This document shows positions 7,851 through 17,881 of a stretch of 64,000 bases of DNA, piece after piece. Positions within the stretch are counted from its first letter, which is position 1, and each line of letters opens with the position of its first letter. The notes beneath the pieces are model-generated. The model was not told where the DNA came from. It ran no database searches and was given only the letters and a program-made list of their open reading frames with translations. The stretch is from Bacillota bacterium. Lineage in GTDB: Bacteria > Bacillota > Clostridia > Acetivibrionales > DTU013. The DNA is taken from positions 1 through 64,000 of the forward strand of contig JAEZYU010000037.1 of NCBI GenBank assembly GCA_023418915.1, written 5' to 3'. The position numbers and the translations under genes are program-made.

Positions 7851-8366
7851 TTAATTCCCAAGCTCTCCATTCACTTTCTCAGCTATATATTCATTCACTT
7901 GTTCTCTGTCCATACCAAGAGCAGCGGCCAGCTCTCCAAACAAAAGATCCTCGGCTCGCTTCATATATTTTTCATCAATGGCCCCGAATTTCTTGTTTTG
8001 CTGTTCCGCAGCCTTCTTTCTCGCATAAGTTGACATGCACAGCTCAAGCAAATCATAGCAATCATGTGTTTCCAACGATGCCTTATAGTGTTGTGTGAGT
8101 TGATTCATAGCATAATCATTGTATACTTCAACCTGCATACCAGGTATCATATCAACAAGTCGTTTAGCTTCATCCTTAGTGATAATCGGACGCATGAATA
8201 CTTTTGTTGTATTAGTGGGTACAAATATAGTACAGTTCTGATATAAAGGGGCTAGTTCATAATAATGATGATCCTGATCTGTTCCCATAGGACCATTTGG
8301 TGTAATATCAACAACTCTGCATACACCGGTACTGCCATAAAGAATTAAATCTCCAACCTTAAACAT
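7851..8366 (-). CDS. CarD-family transcriptional regulator
   Basis: CarD/CdnL-family proteins bind the RNA polymerase beta subunit and stabilise open promoter complexes. This 171-residue protein has the N-terminal Tudor-like RNA polymerase interaction domain (FKVGDLILYGSTGVCRVVDI, residues 2-21; TIFVPTNTTKVFMRPII) and a helical C-terminal DNA-binding domain (~80-165; YARKKAAEQQNKKF, AEDLLFGELAAALGM). Length fits the family. The start has GGAGGTGG about 11 bases upstream. It stands alone, flanked on both sides by palindromic repeats. Many Clostridia carry several CarD paralogues, so this need not be the essential copy. Confidence 0.9.
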   Translation of the reverse strand: MFKVGDLILYGSTGVCRVVDITPNGPMGTDQDHHYYELAPLYQNCTIFVPTNTTKVFMRPIITKDEAKRLVDMIPGMQVEVYNDYAMNQLTQHYKASLETHDCYDLLELCMSTYARKKAAEQQNKKFGAIDEKYMKRAEDLLFGELAAALGMDREQVNEYIAEKVNGELGN

Positions 8367-8844
8367 TTTTCATACCACCTCCGTTTTGTGCTGCATATCT
8401 ATCCATTCCTCTTGCGCTGATTCTGTCAATATATAGAGGGCTATTATATAACAATTCGTTTCAAAGAAATCTTTCGTTTGTAGAAAAAATTTCTTTACCA
8501 AGTCACAAACATCTAAAGGATATATTGTGATATAGTGGTGTTTCAACAAGGTCGGGGGACAACCTTCACCTCGTTATACCCTGTAATAATGCCTCTCTAA
8601 ACGCCCTGCAATAATGCCTCGTCAAAAAAAATAAGAAACGTGTGGCCTGCTGCAATCGGATTTACGTTCCGCTTAAGCAAACAACACGTTGAGCAATATT
8701 ATTATACCATACTTTGAAGGGAAAGTGTAGCAGCGGCTTGAAACCGTATGTTTCTGGACTCAGTATGTTTCTGGAAGTTTCTATCTCCTCGTTATATCCT
8801 CATATATCAAGCAGCTCACATTGAGGCTGTGCCAATTGATTGAC
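8367..8844. other. Non-coding gap between carD and the AraC gene
   Basis: There is no credible ORF. The left half holds palindromic repeat copy D (8445-8578). After it come two near-identical CCTG(T/C)AATAATGCCTC stretches (8580-8625), a possible long-range stem of AACGTGT with ACACGTT (about 8637-8694), a duplicated GTATGTTTCTGGA (8746-8777) and another TCCTCGTTATAT near 8789. The whole gap appears built from pieces of the same repeat family. Confidence 0.6.
8445..8578. repeat. Modular palindromic repeat, copy D (diverged)
   Basis: It starts TATATAACAATTCGTTTCAAAG, contains the hairpin GAAATCTTTC-gtttgta-GAAAAAATTTC, then a unique ~30-base segment, GTTTCAACAAGGTCGGGGGACA and the end CCTCGTTATA. 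Same order of blocks as copies B and C, with more substitutions. Confidence 0.7.
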
Positions 8845-9717
8845 TTAAACCCTGAAATAAGCTTGCTTCACATAGTCCGATGGTGAATACCCCATTACCT
8901 TTTTAAATACACGGCTGAAATATAGCGGATCACCAAATCCCAGTCTGTCGCTGACCTCAGAGATATTCATATTTGAATTTCTAAGCAGTCCGGCTGCTTG
9001 GTTCATTCTGATTTTCTCATGGTATTCCATAATTGACATTCCTGTTTTGCCCTTGAATACACTGCTTATATAATTATAATTCATGCAGATGTGGCTACTT
9101 ATCTCCTGCGAGCTGAGCCTTCTTTGGGCATTGCCTTCCAGGTACTTAATGATCCTTCGCGTAATGACATCTGCCTTATCCCGCTCCAGCAGGCTCCTCT
9201 CCTGTCTGAAAAGGTCGAAAAACACATCCATGACACCATAGCTCAGGTAAGGCAGGCGCAGGTCATTTGATGATTTACATAGCTGGGTAAGTTCGTCCAG
9301 CTTTCTTTCAATGCGCTTCGGGTTATCCACCTCGAGAAGCTTTGGCAGCTTTATGTATTTGTTGTAATCTTCTTCTGTAAACTCTCCTGAGACCGACAAC
9401 GGACTGTAGTCGTTCAGCATGCTGGTACGGCCGGCATCAATTGCGTCATGGAAATGAATGTAATACCAAGTCGTTCCTGAAGGGATTTGCACCTTTCCAT
9501 AATGGTGGAGTCCCTTTTTAAGGAAAAATGCGTTTTTCTCTCTTACAAAATATTCGATGCCATCTTCCCATATTTTCATGTGTCCGAAGACAATATAGAT
9601 GAATACGTTGAATCCGAGTATTCTGTCAGCATGGACAAAAGGCCTGTCCGCTTCACAAAAATCAACAGTCCTGACCTTCACGATATCCTTTAGTCCAAGC
9701 AAAATATCGGATCCCAT
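8845..9717 (-). CDS. AraC-family transcriptional regulator
   Basis: This 290-residue regulator has an N-terminal cupin-like sugar-sensing domain (residues ~10-160) and a C-terminal double HTH of the AraC/XylS type (~185-285; LSSQEISSHICMNYNYISSVFKGKTGM, then ISEVSDRLGFGDPLYFSRVFKKVMGYSPSDYVK). The start has GGGGTGAAG upstream. It is divergent from the GH127 arabinofuranosidase gene across a 261-bp gap, the usual arrangement for a local regulator. Activation of that gene in response to an arabinose-containing sugar is inferred, not shown. Confidence 0.9.
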   Translation of the reverse strand: MGSDILLGLKDIVKVRTVDFCEADRPFVHADRILGFNVFIYIVFGHMKIWEDGIEYFVREKNAFFLKKGLHHYGKVQIPSGTTWYYIHFHDAIDAGRTSMLNDYSPLSVSGEFTEEDYNKYIKLPKLLEVDNPKRIERKLDELTQLCKSSNDLRLPYLSYGVMDVFFDLFRQERSLLERDKADVITRRIIKYLEGNAQRRLSSQEISSHICMNYNYISSVFKGKTGMSIMEYHEKIRMNQAAGLLRNSNMNISEVSDRLGFGDPLYFSRVFKKVMGYSPSDYVKQAYFRV

Positions 9718-9794
9718 GATAACGCTTCACCCCATTAATTCAAATATACATTATTTAGGCATGCAAGTCGAGCAAACAAACGCAGTTTAATGAA

Positions 9795-9880
9795 AATAGT
9801 ACATGTTTTCTGTAAAATATTTCATTCACAAAAGCATTTTAAAGAATTAGTATATGTTTGTACAGTTCTTTCGTAAAAAC
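9795..9880. promoter_or_regulatory. Candidate AraC operator half-sites in the divergent promoter region
   Basis: Within the AraC-GH127 intergenic region, TAGTACATGTTT (about 9798) and TAGTATATGTTT (about 9848) form direct repeats roughly 50 bases apart, close to five helical turns. Each is followed by a related GTAAAA stretch. AraC-type activators commonly bind such direct repeats. Assignment is by position and repetition only. Confidence 0.35.
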
Positions 9881-9978
9881 AATGACACATAAAGTATGCT
9901 GGTTGCTCCAATGTGATGACCAGGCTTCGTACAGCATTACTTTGGCTGTAACATTATATTAACAGGAGGATACATAGT

Positions 9979-11880
9979 ATGACTAATACAAGCATTGCTG
10001 GTTTCCCGACTAACACTAAAACGCAAAGCTCTCCGATCAACACCAAAATGACTGGTTTCCCATACAGCATTGTAGAATTGCTCCCGGGTCAGCTCAGCAA
10101 AAAAACCGATTCAAACAGGAAATACCTTTTGAGCCTGGACACTGAAAATCTCATAAGAAATCACCTTATCGAAGCCGGACTGTGGCATACCAGTCAAATG
10201 CCCGAAAACATCCACTGGGGCTGGGAATCGCCTACCTGTCAGCTAAGGGGGCACTTTCTCGGACATTGGCTGTCAGCTGCAGCCAGAGTTTTTGCTGCCA
10301 CAGGCGACACAGAGCTAAAAGGAAAGGCCGACAGGATCGTATCAGAACTGGCAAGGTGCCAGAAAGAAAACGGAGGAGAATGGGTAGGCTCCATTCCGGA
10401 AAAATATTTAGAGTGGGTCTCCACAGGCAAAACGGTCTGGGCGCCTCAATACACTCTCCACAAGACCTTCATGGGCCTTATTGATATGTACAAACTGGCA
10501 GGCAGCAAGCAGGCGCTTGAAATTGCTGATAAGTGGTCCGATTGGTTTTATCGGTGGTCAGGTCAATTCAGCAGGGATCAGTTTGACGATATTCTGGACT
10601 GCGAAACGGGTGGAATGCTGGAAATATGGGCGGAGCTGTACGATATCACAGGACGCAGAGAACATTATGAACTCCTGCAGAAATACTACCGTCATCGTCT
10701 GTTTGACCCTCTGCTAGCAGGCGAAGACGTTCTTACCAACATGCATGCAAACACCACGATACCGGAAGTCCTGGGTGCTGCCCGTGCCTGGGAGGTTACA
10801 GGCGAACAGCGCTGGCGTGATATTGTAGAGGCGTATTGGCAGCTGGCCGTGACCAAACGCGGCTTTTACTGTACCGGGGGCCAAACCTGCGGCGAAATCT
10901 GGACTCCTCCGCACGAAATGTCGTCCAGACTCGGCGAAAAAAATCAGGAACATTGTTCTGTATACAATATGATGCGTCTGGCCGGATTCCTGCTAAGGTG
11001 GACAGGAGAAGCCATCTACGCTGATTACTGGGAAAGAAACCTTTATAACGGTATTATGGCTCAGGGTCACTGGGAGGGCTTTTACCCCAGCGGCGTCAAG
11101 CCTCAGCAGCCGTTAACCGGCTTGATAGCATACTTCCTGCCGCTGCGCTCAGGTTCAGAAAAATACTGGGGATCACACACCCACGATTTCTGGTGCTGCC
11201 ACGGCAGCCTTGTGCAGGCAAATGCCGTACATACCGAAGGCATCTACTTTGAAGAGCCGGACGGAGTGACAATATGCCAGTATATACCTTCCGCATTACA
11301 CTGGGGCAAGGACGGAAATGCAGTTGTTATCAGCCAGCAAATCAACCATAAGGCAGGAAAGTGCAATAGTGTAAACAAGACAAATATTGAACATATGCAC
11401 AGACCTATGTCACTCGATGTCGATTTTACCATCTGCTGTGACAGTCCTACGGAATTCGTATTGAAATTCAGGATTCCCTGGTGGATAAAAGGGGATGCAA
11501 AAATATTCATAAATGGAGAGCTTACTGATATACAGGCCGAACCTTCCAGCTTCTGCTCAATAAAAAGGATCTGGGATAGAGATACAGTTAGCATTGAATT
11601 GCCGAAAGAGCTGTCAGTGTGTCCCCTGCCCGACGACCCGGAAACCGTTGCATTTATGGAAGGTCCCATCGTCCTTGCAGGCTTGTGTGATGAAGACCGT
11701 GTTCTCTATGGAGACAAGAAGCATCCGGAAACTATTCTTGTCCCCGACAATGAAAGAATGTGGAGCAGCTGGATCATTAACTACAGAACACAGGGACAGG
11801 ACAGAAACATACGCTTCATCCCTTTGTATGATGTGGGTTATGAAAAATACAGCGTATATTTCAGGGTAACCTCGCCTTGA
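9979..11880 (+). CDS. GH127 beta-L-arabinofuranosidase
   Basis: GH127 enzymes release beta-linked L-arabinofuranose using a cysteine nucleophile held by zinc. The 633-residue sequence shows the (alpha/alpha)6 barrel region (~45-430) with GHFLGHWLSAAA and WAPQYTLHKTFMGL, and the zinc/catalytic set seen in family members: E324 and C326 in NQEHCSVYNMM, and C406-C407 in DFWCCHGS. A C-terminal beta-sandwich follows. There is no signal peptide, so it acts in the cytoplasm on imported oligosaccharides. The start follows AGGAGG; the first ~25 residues are a variable extension (GFPTNTKT). Monocistronic and divergent from the AraC gene. The family call is secure; the exact linkage is not. Confidence 0.93.
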   Translation: MTNTSIAGFPTNTKTQSSPINTKMTGFPYSIVELLPGQLSKKTDSNRKYLLSLDTENLIRNHLIEAGLWHTSQMPENIHWGWESPTCQLRGHFLGHWLSAAARVFAATGDTELKGKADRIVSELARCQKENGGEWVGSIPEKYLEWVSTGKTVWAPQYTLHKTFMGLIDMYKLAGSKQALEIADKWSDWFYRWSGQFSRDQFDDILDCETGGMLEIWAELYDITGRREHYELLQKYYRHRLFDPLLAGEDVLTNMHANTTIPEVLGAARAWEVTGEQRWRDIVEAYWQLAVTKRGFYCTGGQTCGEIWTPPHEMSSRLGEKNQEHCSVYNMMRLAGFLLRWTGEAIYADYWERNLYNGIMAQGHWEGFYPSGVKPQQPLTGLIAYFLPLRSGSEKYWGSHTHDFWCCHGSLVQANAVHTEGIYFEEPDGVTICQYIPSALHWGKDGNAVVISQQINHKAGKCNSVNKTNIEHMHRPMSLDVDFTICCDSPTEFVLKFRIPWWIKGDAKIFINGELTDIQAEPSSFCSIKRIWDRDTVSIELPKELSVCPLPDDPETVAFMEGPIVLAGLCDEDRVLYGDKKHPETILVPDNERMWSSWIINYRTQGQDRNIRFIPLYDVGYEKYSVYFRVTSP

Positions 11881-11906
11881 TAGCAAATTCAGCATAACTG
11901 TCAGTG

Positions 11907-11950
11907 TAAAAAAACGGCAAGGCTGCATTCGATAATGCAGCCTTGCTGTT
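11907..11950 (-). terminator. Strong hairpin terminator between convergent genes
   Basis: A 13-bp perfect stem GCAAGGCTGCATT/AATGCAGCCTTGC with a 4-base loop spans 11917-11946. On the minus strand it is followed by GTTTTTTT, which terminates the operon ending at 12046. On the plus strand TGTTATGTTT follows, so it may also stop the GH127 transcript. Confidence 0.8.
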
Positions 11951-12045
11951 ATGTTTGATCATAATACATCATGTCAATGCAATTAGCTACTGAAGATAAC
12001 ATCAATTTGTATCATAAATATTACTTAAAGGAGAAAGCATATTAT

Positions 12046-14082
12046 CTACCTGAAAAAAGCACCCAGCTCCGATCCCTTTCTCAGGAACACCGGGATAGTC
12101 TCCAAAGGCGACTTAACACTCACTGTACTGCCTCCTGCAAAACACTCTCCGCTCCATGCATTTTCCCATTCTGTGCCCGCCGGCAGATAAACATCCCGTT
12201 TTTCAAGGCCTTTATACATGACCGGAGCGACCAGCATATCCGGTCCAAACATGTATGCATCCTCACACGACCATGCCTTTTTATCCTCAGGGAAATCATA
12301 AAATAACGGACGCATGACAGGTGTCCCCTTCTCGTGGGCTGCCTGCATCTGTTGCCTGACATATGGCTTCAAATTCTCACGCAGCTCAAGATAGTTTTTC
12401 AGTATCTCGTAGTTTTCCTCTCCGAAGCTCCAGACCTCGTTGGCCGCACCTGAATGACAGGTAGCGCCGCCAGTGGTTCCCACCTGGGGCTGCTCAGGCA
12501 GTCGGCAGCCGTGCAGACGCATTACCGGACAGAAGGTGCCCCATTGGAACCATCTCACCAGAAGCTCGCGGAATTCCGGATCGTCCGGATTTCCGCCATG
12601 GAAACCTCCAATATCGGTTGTCCACCACGGAATACCAGCCATCCCCATGTTTAAGCCCGCAGCAAACTGATTGCGGAAGCTTGTGAAGCTGGAATGGATA
12701 TCTCCTGACCACACCAATGCTCCATAACGCTGGCTGCCGGCCCATGCGCAGCGCAGAAGATTGATGATGTTTTCCTGTCCCTCGGCCTTCATGCCATCAA
12801 AGAAGGTTTTTGCATACAGCAGCGGATATATATTCCCCACCTGCAGATCTGAGCCGAGATAGTAGCGATAGTTGTCAAAATCGTATACGGAGTATTCGGG
12901 TTCCGCTTCATCCAGCCAGAACAGCCGGACTCCCTTATCATAGTAGTTGGTTTTAGACTTCTGCCATACATATTCACGGGCTTCGGGATTTGTTGCATCG
13001 TAATGTATCGTATTTCCCTGAAAATCCATGCTTATACGCATACCGCGTTCGCTTCGGATAAGATAACCCTTTGCAAGCATTTCCTCAAAGTTCTCACTGC
13101 GGTAATCAACCGTAGGCCAGATGGAAACCATCAGTTCGATTCCCATTTCCTTCAGCTCCCGGATCATAGCATCCGGATCCGGCCAATATACAGGGTCGAA
13201 CTTCCACTCTCCCTGCAGCGGCCAGTGGAAGAAATCCACTACGATAACCGATATTGGCAGCTCTCTTCTCTTATATTCTCTGGCTATTTCCAGCAGCTCC
13301 TCCTGGGTCTGATAACGAAGCTTGCACTGCCAGAAACCCATGGCAAAATCAGGCATCATCGGTACAGTTCCTGTTACTTGCGCATATGCCTCTTCGATCT
13401 CAGCCGGGCTGTCGCCTGCAGTGACCCAGTAATCCATCAGTTTTGTTGATTTAGCATTCCAGGTAGTTATGTTTTTTCCGAATGTAACTCGTCCGACCCC
13501 CGGATGATTCCATAGGAAGCCATAACCGAGACTTGACAGGCAGAATGGTACACTGGCCTGTGAATTGCGGTGAGCAAGCTCCAGGTCACTTCCCTTAAGA
13601 TCCAGATAAGGCTGCTGATACTGACCCATTCCATATATTTTTTCATCCGGAGAAACCGATTCAAAACGCACACTCAGTTCATAATCGCCGCCTATTATCG
13701 GCTTGAATTCGCGGGCTTCGATTTCAAGTGCTGAACAGTATTCTGCTGCCAGATCCTTGCGGTTGCGGAGATATTCGTCCAACAGGATCTGACCTTTTCG
13801 GTTCAATATCGTAAGTTTTCCGGCTGATGTGATAACAGCTTTGATTTTTCCATTCTGAATGGACGCCGAATCGTCTGAAATATCAATTTGTGCGTTTCCT
13901 CCCTTTTTTAGCAAAGCCCAATCCTCTTCAGGCATCTTTGCCTGTTTCGTAGCGCGTACACGAAGACTGTTTTCGCCCCAGGGCTCGAGCCAAAGCGTCT
14001 CCGCATCATACCGGTAAATCAGCCTTGAGCCGTCCTTGATAAATACTGTGATCTTTCCGTTGTTTTCCGGGAATAATGCCAC
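12046..14082 (-). CDS. GH31 alpha-xylosidase-like glycosidase
   Basis: This family 31 retaining glycoside hydrolase has about 678 residues from a GTG start at 14082, chosen because TAAGGAGG lies eight bases upstream; an upstream in-frame start at 14130 has no such site. Order: N-terminal beta-sandwich (to ~235), TIM barrel with nucleophile aspartate in FWLDEAEPE (~391) and acid/base aspartate in WSGDIHSSF (~461), then C-terminal beta domains. The FWLDEAEPEYSVYDFDNYRYY segment resembles alpha-xylosidases rather than maltases, fitting release of alpha-xylose from xyloglucan-type oligomers. No signal peptide. Last gene of an importer/kinase operon. Substrate is inferred from motif and context. 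Confidence 0.88.
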   Translation of the reverse strand: MALFPENNGKITVFIKDGSRLIYRYDAETLWLEPWGENSLRVRATKQAKMPEEDWALLKKGGNAQIDISDDSASIQNGKIKAVITSAGKLTILNRKGQILLDEYLRNRKDLAAEYCSALEIEAREFKPIIGGDYELSVRFESVSPDEKIYGMGQYQQPYLDLKGSDLELAHRNSQASVPFCLSSLGYGFLWNHPGVGRVTFGKNITTWNAKSTKLMDYWVTAGDSPAEIEEAYAQVTGTVPMMPDFAMGFWQCKLRYQTQEELLEIAREYKRRELPISVIVVDFFHWPLQGEWKFDPVYWPDPDAMIRELKEMGIELMVSIWPTVDYRSENFEEMLAKGYLIRSERGMRISMDFQGNTIHYDATNPEAREYVWQKSKTNYYDKGVRLFWLDEAEPEYSVYDFDNYRYYLGSDLQVGNIYPLLYAKTFFDGMKAEGQENIINLLRCAWAGSQRYGALVWSGDIHSSFTSFRNQFAAGLNMGMAGIPWWTTDIGGFHGGNPDDPEFRELLVRWFQWGTFCPVMRLHGCRLPEQPQVGTTGGATCHSGAANEVWSFGEENYEILKNYLELRENLKPYVRQQMQAAHEKGTPVMRPLFYDFPEDKKAWSCEDAYMFGPDMLVAPVMYKGLEKRDVYLPAGTEWENAWSGECFAGGSTVSVKSPLETIPVFLRKGSELGAFFR

Positions 14083-14120
14083 TTTGCATACCTCCTTAGT
14101 TATTTGTTTTATTTCAATCC

Positions 14121-15905
14121 TTATTGCCAAATTGTTGGTGATTCATCCTCGAGCTGCGGCAGTATGATATTGATTTTGGTGCCTATATATCCGCTGCTCC
14201 TGATATGGAGCCATGCATCCTTATAATATCGCCGTATACGGTAAACAACATTTTCGATACCGATCCCCATGTTATCAGGGTGCCATTTTCCGCTGAACAT
14301 CGCATGGATTGCTTCGACCTGCTGCCTGGGCATGCCATGCCCGTTGTCATATACCGATATAGCCAGTTTATCGCTGCGGAAGCGTCTAACATTGATCTCC
14401 AGCAGGCCGCCGCTCGTCATATTGGTAAACCCATGAAGGATGGAGTTTTCCACAAATGGCTGTATCATCAGCTTGTGGATATAATCATCGAGAACACTTT
14501 CATCAGCTCTGATGACGTAGTCGAACTTCTTCCCGCAACGCTCCTTCTGTAGCATCAGATAATGATCAAGCTGTCTGAGCTCGTCACGAACAGTCAAAGG
14601 TCTTACCGATTTTTCAAAGGTATACCTCATACAGGATGAAAGTGCCTTTAGAAGCTTCGCAACCTGATGATTTCCTTGTTCGATCGAGGTGCAGCTGATC
14701 ATATTGATCGTATTTGCAAGGAAATGGGTATTGATCTGGGACTCCATGGCTCGGATCTCCGCCTTCCTTTGCATATCAAGCGCACGCAGCTTCTCGCTGT
14801 TTTCCTTTTCGCTGTTTTCTCTTATGTCCTTCAGGCTTGCAGCCATTTTGTTCAGAGCTCTCGAAATCAGTGATAACTCGTCATTTCCATTGATATTTAT
14901 TTCAACATCCAACCTGCCCCGTTCAACTTCACGGATACCCCTGAGTAAAAGCTTCACAGATTTGTAAGCCTTCTTCAAAATATTTATGGTCACAGCAAGA
15001 TACACAACCAGAATAAATAAGACGATCAGCATCATAACTACATTGTAAAAAATCACCGTGTACATATTTTCCCTGCGGTCATATATGTTTACGACCTGCA
15101 CATTATATGAGCCTGTGTCAGCATAACGCACGTCAGTGTATTTATCCTTGTGCTGATCAAAAATATTCCTGCCAATAAGTTCGTCTTCCGAATGGACAAT
15201 GAAATCGCCATTGTCTAGAATGATCGCACTGTGTGCTGTTTCCGTACTTACTTGATCCTTTGTTACAAGTGCTCTGGCAAGGCTTCTTGTTCGGACCGTC
15301 ATAATCAAGTAGCCATCAGGGCTGCTGCTATAAAAGTCCCAGAGCTGTATTGCAATGTGAAACATGTTGTCGCCGTATGGATCCACCAATCTGTCATCTG
15401 CAAAAAACAATACATTTTTGTTCTGTGAGCATTCAGATATAATGTTGTCCAGCATATCACGACTTTCTTGGTTCCATATTCTTGACGTTAGATTGATGCT
15501 TCGGTTATATCCAAATATTTCTCCGTTTACTGAAACAAGATTCACCGAGATCACATCAGAATCCATGATCATATACTGCTTAATAAGCTCTGCAGCCTTT
15601 CGGTTGACAAGCTCCATCGGCTCTCCCTCTTCGCTTTCTTTTATAAGCTTTCTGAGCTGTGTATCGACTGCAAGAGAGAAAAACACATGATAATATCCTT
15701 TCATTAAAATCGATACGGAGCTTACCTGTGCGGTCAGTGTCTGCTTCTGCATGCTTTGCGTTACATTGGCAAGGTAGGAGGAGTTGAATTTTATCGTAAC
15801 AACTCCAAACACAAGTCCGATAATAACGGCAACAGTTACAAGCGGTATCAGCAGCTTTAGTATCAAGCTGGAGGAGACGCGATTGTACAGACCTTTCCAC
15901 AACAT
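14121..15905 (-). CDS. YesM-type sensor histidine kinase
   Basis: This 594-residue membrane kinase has transmembrane helices at ~15-38 and ~285-308 flanking an extracytoplasmic sensor of ~245 residues (Cache-like). A HAMP segment (~310-360) and coiled coil lead to the His_kinase domain with histidine 394 in ESQINTHFLANTINM, and a C-terminal HATPase with FVENSILHGF and DNGHGMP. It lies between the GH31 gene and two permease genes, while its likely response regulator is at the other end of the operon (19325-20065). It probably senses an extracellular oligosaccharide or a loaded binding protein. Confidence 0.92.
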   Translation of the reverse strand: MLWKGLYNRVSSSLILKLLIPLVTVAVIIGLVFGVVTIKFNSSYLANVTQSMQKQTLTAQVSSVSILMKGYYHVFFSLAVDTQLRKLIKESEEGEPMELVNRKAAELIKQYMIMDSDVISVNLVSVNGEIFGYNRSINLTSRIWNQESRDMLDNIISECSQNKNVLFFADDRLVDPYGDNMFHIAIQLWDFYSSSPDGYLIMTVRTRSLARALVTKDQVSTETAHSAIILDNGDFIVHSEDELIGRNIFDQHKDKYTDVRYADTGSYNVQVVNIYDRRENMYTVIFYNVVMMLIVLFILVVYLAVTINILKKAYKSVKLLLRGIREVERGRLDVEININGNDELSLISRALNKMAASLKDIRENSEKENSEKLRALDMQRKAEIRAMESQINTHFLANTINMISCTSIEQGNHQVAKLLKALSSCMRYTFEKSVRPLTVRDELRQLDHYLMLQKERCGKKFDYVIRADESVLDDYIHKLMIQPFVENSILHGFTNMTSGGLLEINVRRFRSDKLAISVYDNGHGMPRQQVEAIHAMFSGKWHPDNMGIGIENVVYRIRRYYKDAWLHIRSSGYIGTKINIILPQLEDESPTIWQ

Positions 15906-15945
15906 AGAATACGTCCTTTCTTATTCAAATCGATCCTGGCTGCGG

Positions 15946-16821
15946 TTACTCCTTCACCGCTCCAGCTGCCAGGCCGCCAACAATGTATTTCTGAAGGAAT
16001 ATGAACATCAGTACCACAGGTGTGACCAAAATCATACCATAGGCCATGATGTAATTCCATTTCGTCCCATATTTGTCCATGTATCTGTATATATTGGCCG
16101 TCAGAGGTCTCATCGCATCATTTACATTGAATGTCATCGAGTAGATCAGGTCATTCCACCCATGCAAAAAGCTTATTACGATGATGGTAATCAATCCGGT
16201 GCGGATCACCGGCATCATAATTCTGATGAAGGAACCAAATGCATTGCAGCCATCAATTCTTGCCGCATCGTCAAGTGATTTCGGCAGCCTGGAAAAGTAT
16301 GGCCGAAGTGTAATTACAATAAACGGAACAGACCCTGATGCAATAGCCAATGCCGGAGCAAAATATGAATTCAGCAGACCTACTCTTGAAAAATTCAAAT
16401 AAAGTGGTGTCAGAAGAAGTGAGGCCGGCATCATCTGTGTTACCAGAAAAACCAGCAGTATCACCGCCTTGCCCGGAATATCAAAGCGTGCGAGTCCATA
16501 GGCTGCGCTTACACCGAGCACAAATGAAATGCACATTGAAAATGTTGCAATCAGCATGCTGTTCTTCAATGAAGCTAGAAAGTCACGGCTTCCAAGCTGC
16601 TCCGCCCACGGTTTGGTGGTAAATGTATTGGGGTAAAAGGTGAGCCCCGAAAAGATTTCAAGATCAGGCTTGAATGAATTAATTGCAAGCCAGTAAAGCG
16701 GAAATAAAAACATAAGTCCTATCGTAATTCCGCAAACGGACAGGATTATCTTTTTTCTTCTGGCAGCAGCAGAACTATACGACTTGAAAAAGCTTTTTCG
16801 TTTCGATGTATCCGTCGCCAT
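15946..16821 (-). CDS. Sugar ABC transporter permease (MalG/AraQ type)
   Basis: This 291-residue inner-membrane permease has six predicted helices and the EAA loop that contacts the ATPase (DDAARIDGCNAFGSFIRIMMPVIRTGL, ~190-215). The C-terminus ends in GGLAAGAVKE, typical of the CUT1 family second permease. The start has AAAGGAGGGTG. It works with the permease at 16884 and the lipoprotein at 17882. No ATPase is encoded nearby, so a shared MsmK-type ATPase elsewhere is expected. Confidence 0.93.
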   Translation of the reverse strand: MATDTSKRKSFFKSYSSAAARRKKIILSVCGITIGLMFLFPLYWLAINSFKPDLEIFSGLTFYPNTFTTKPWAEQLGSRDFLASLKNSMLIATFSMCISFVLGVSAAYGLARFDIPGKAVILLVFLVTQMMPASLLLTPLYLNFSRVGLLNSYFAPALAIASGSVPFIVITLRPYFSRLPKSLDDAARIDGCNAFGSFIRIMMPVIRTGLITIIVISFLHGWNDLIYSMTFNVNDAMRPLTANIYRYMDKYGTKWNYIMAYGMILVTPVVLMFIFLQKYIVGGLAAGAVKE

Positions 16822-16883
16822 ATTGCACCCTCCTTTAAACGTTTGGCCTTACTCATGCTTTATACATTTGCCAGGTATTTCTG

Positions 16884-17798
16884 CTAATAGGACTCTTCTT
16901 TTCTAACAAGCCACAGATAAACAAGTCCTACGACCATCAGACACAAAAACAGAACAACTGCGCCTGCAGCTCCCATTGAAAAATTGTACTCATTAAAAGC
17001 CAGCTTGTAAGAATACGTCGAAAGCACCTGTGTCGCATTAAGGGGTCCGCCCTTCGTCATAACAAATACCAGGTCGAACACCTTGAATGTATAGATAAAG
17101 CCAAGCATCAGCACAGCCAGTATTGCAGGCTTCAAAAGCGGCAGCGTGATATAGCGGAACCTTTTGAACCCGTTTGCCCCATCTATGGTAGCAGATTCAT
17201 AAATATCCCCGGGTATCCCGGTCAGTCCGGCTGTCAAAAGCAGCATATTGAACGGGATGCCAACCCAGCAGTTAGCTATGATTACTGCCCAAAGTGCTTC
17301 CTTTTGTCCTATGAGCCATCCTATCGGGCTGCCCGGATCCATCAACCCAAGTGTAGTAAGTAAGAAATTGATAACACCCTCATTGGTCCCTGTAGCAAAC
17401 ATATTTTTGAATACAAGGGCAGTGACCGACATGGGCATCATATAGCTCACAACTATAGTGCCGCGAATAATTCCGGAAAGCGGGAACTTTTTGCTGAAAA
17501 ACAAAGCCATCATAAAGCCTATTACAAACTGAAAAACAAGGCACCATATTGTAAACCTAAATGTCTGTCCCATAGCCTGTAAAAATATCGAATCGGAAAA
17601 CAGCGCCCTGTAATTTTCAAAACCCACATATACTGAAGAATTCCCCTTAAAGGTCATCACGTTTAGATTCTTAAAAGACATATTAAAGTTATATATCAGC
17701 GGGTAACCGATCAGTATCAGCATATATAGCAGAGCGGGCAGAACAAACAGATAACCGTTCCGCATTTCACGGGCATTGCTGCTCAGGAGTTTTCTCAT
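16884..17798 (-). CDS. Sugar ABC transporter permease (MalF/UgpA type)
   Basis: This 304-residue permease is the partner of the preceding gene product. An N-terminal helix at ~15-35 is followed by five more; the EAA loop is YESATIDGANGFKRFRYITLPLLKPA (~200-225). The start follows GAGAGGAGC. Gene order lipoprotein, permease, permease is the CUT1 standard for di- and oligosaccharides. Confidence 0.93.
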   Translation of the reverse strand: MRKLLSSNAREMRNGYLFVLPALLYMLILIGYPLIYNFNMSFKNLNVMTFKGNSSVYVGFENYRALFSDSIFLQAMGQTFRFTIWCLVFQFVIGFMMALFFSKKFPLSGIIRGTIVVSYMMPMSVTALVFKNMFATGTNEGVINFLLTTLGLMDPGSPIGWLIGQKEALWAVIIANCWVGIPFNMLLLTAGLTGIPGDIYESATIDGANGFKRFRYITLPLLKPAILAVLMLGFIYTFKVFDLVFVMTKGGPLNATQVLSTYSYKLAFNEYNFSMGAAGAVVLFLCLMVVGLVYLWLVRKEESY

Positions 17799-17881
17799 AT
17801 ATAAGCTCCTCTCTTTTGTAAAACCGGGATGGGTCCAAAGGCCATCCCGGCTTTACATTGAACAGTTTCAGATTTTGTATG

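Noticed and set aside
10182..11928. Additional ORFs overlapping the GH127 gene on both strands
   Set aside because: They are alternative-frame shadows; the GH127 frame has conserved catalytic motifs throughout.
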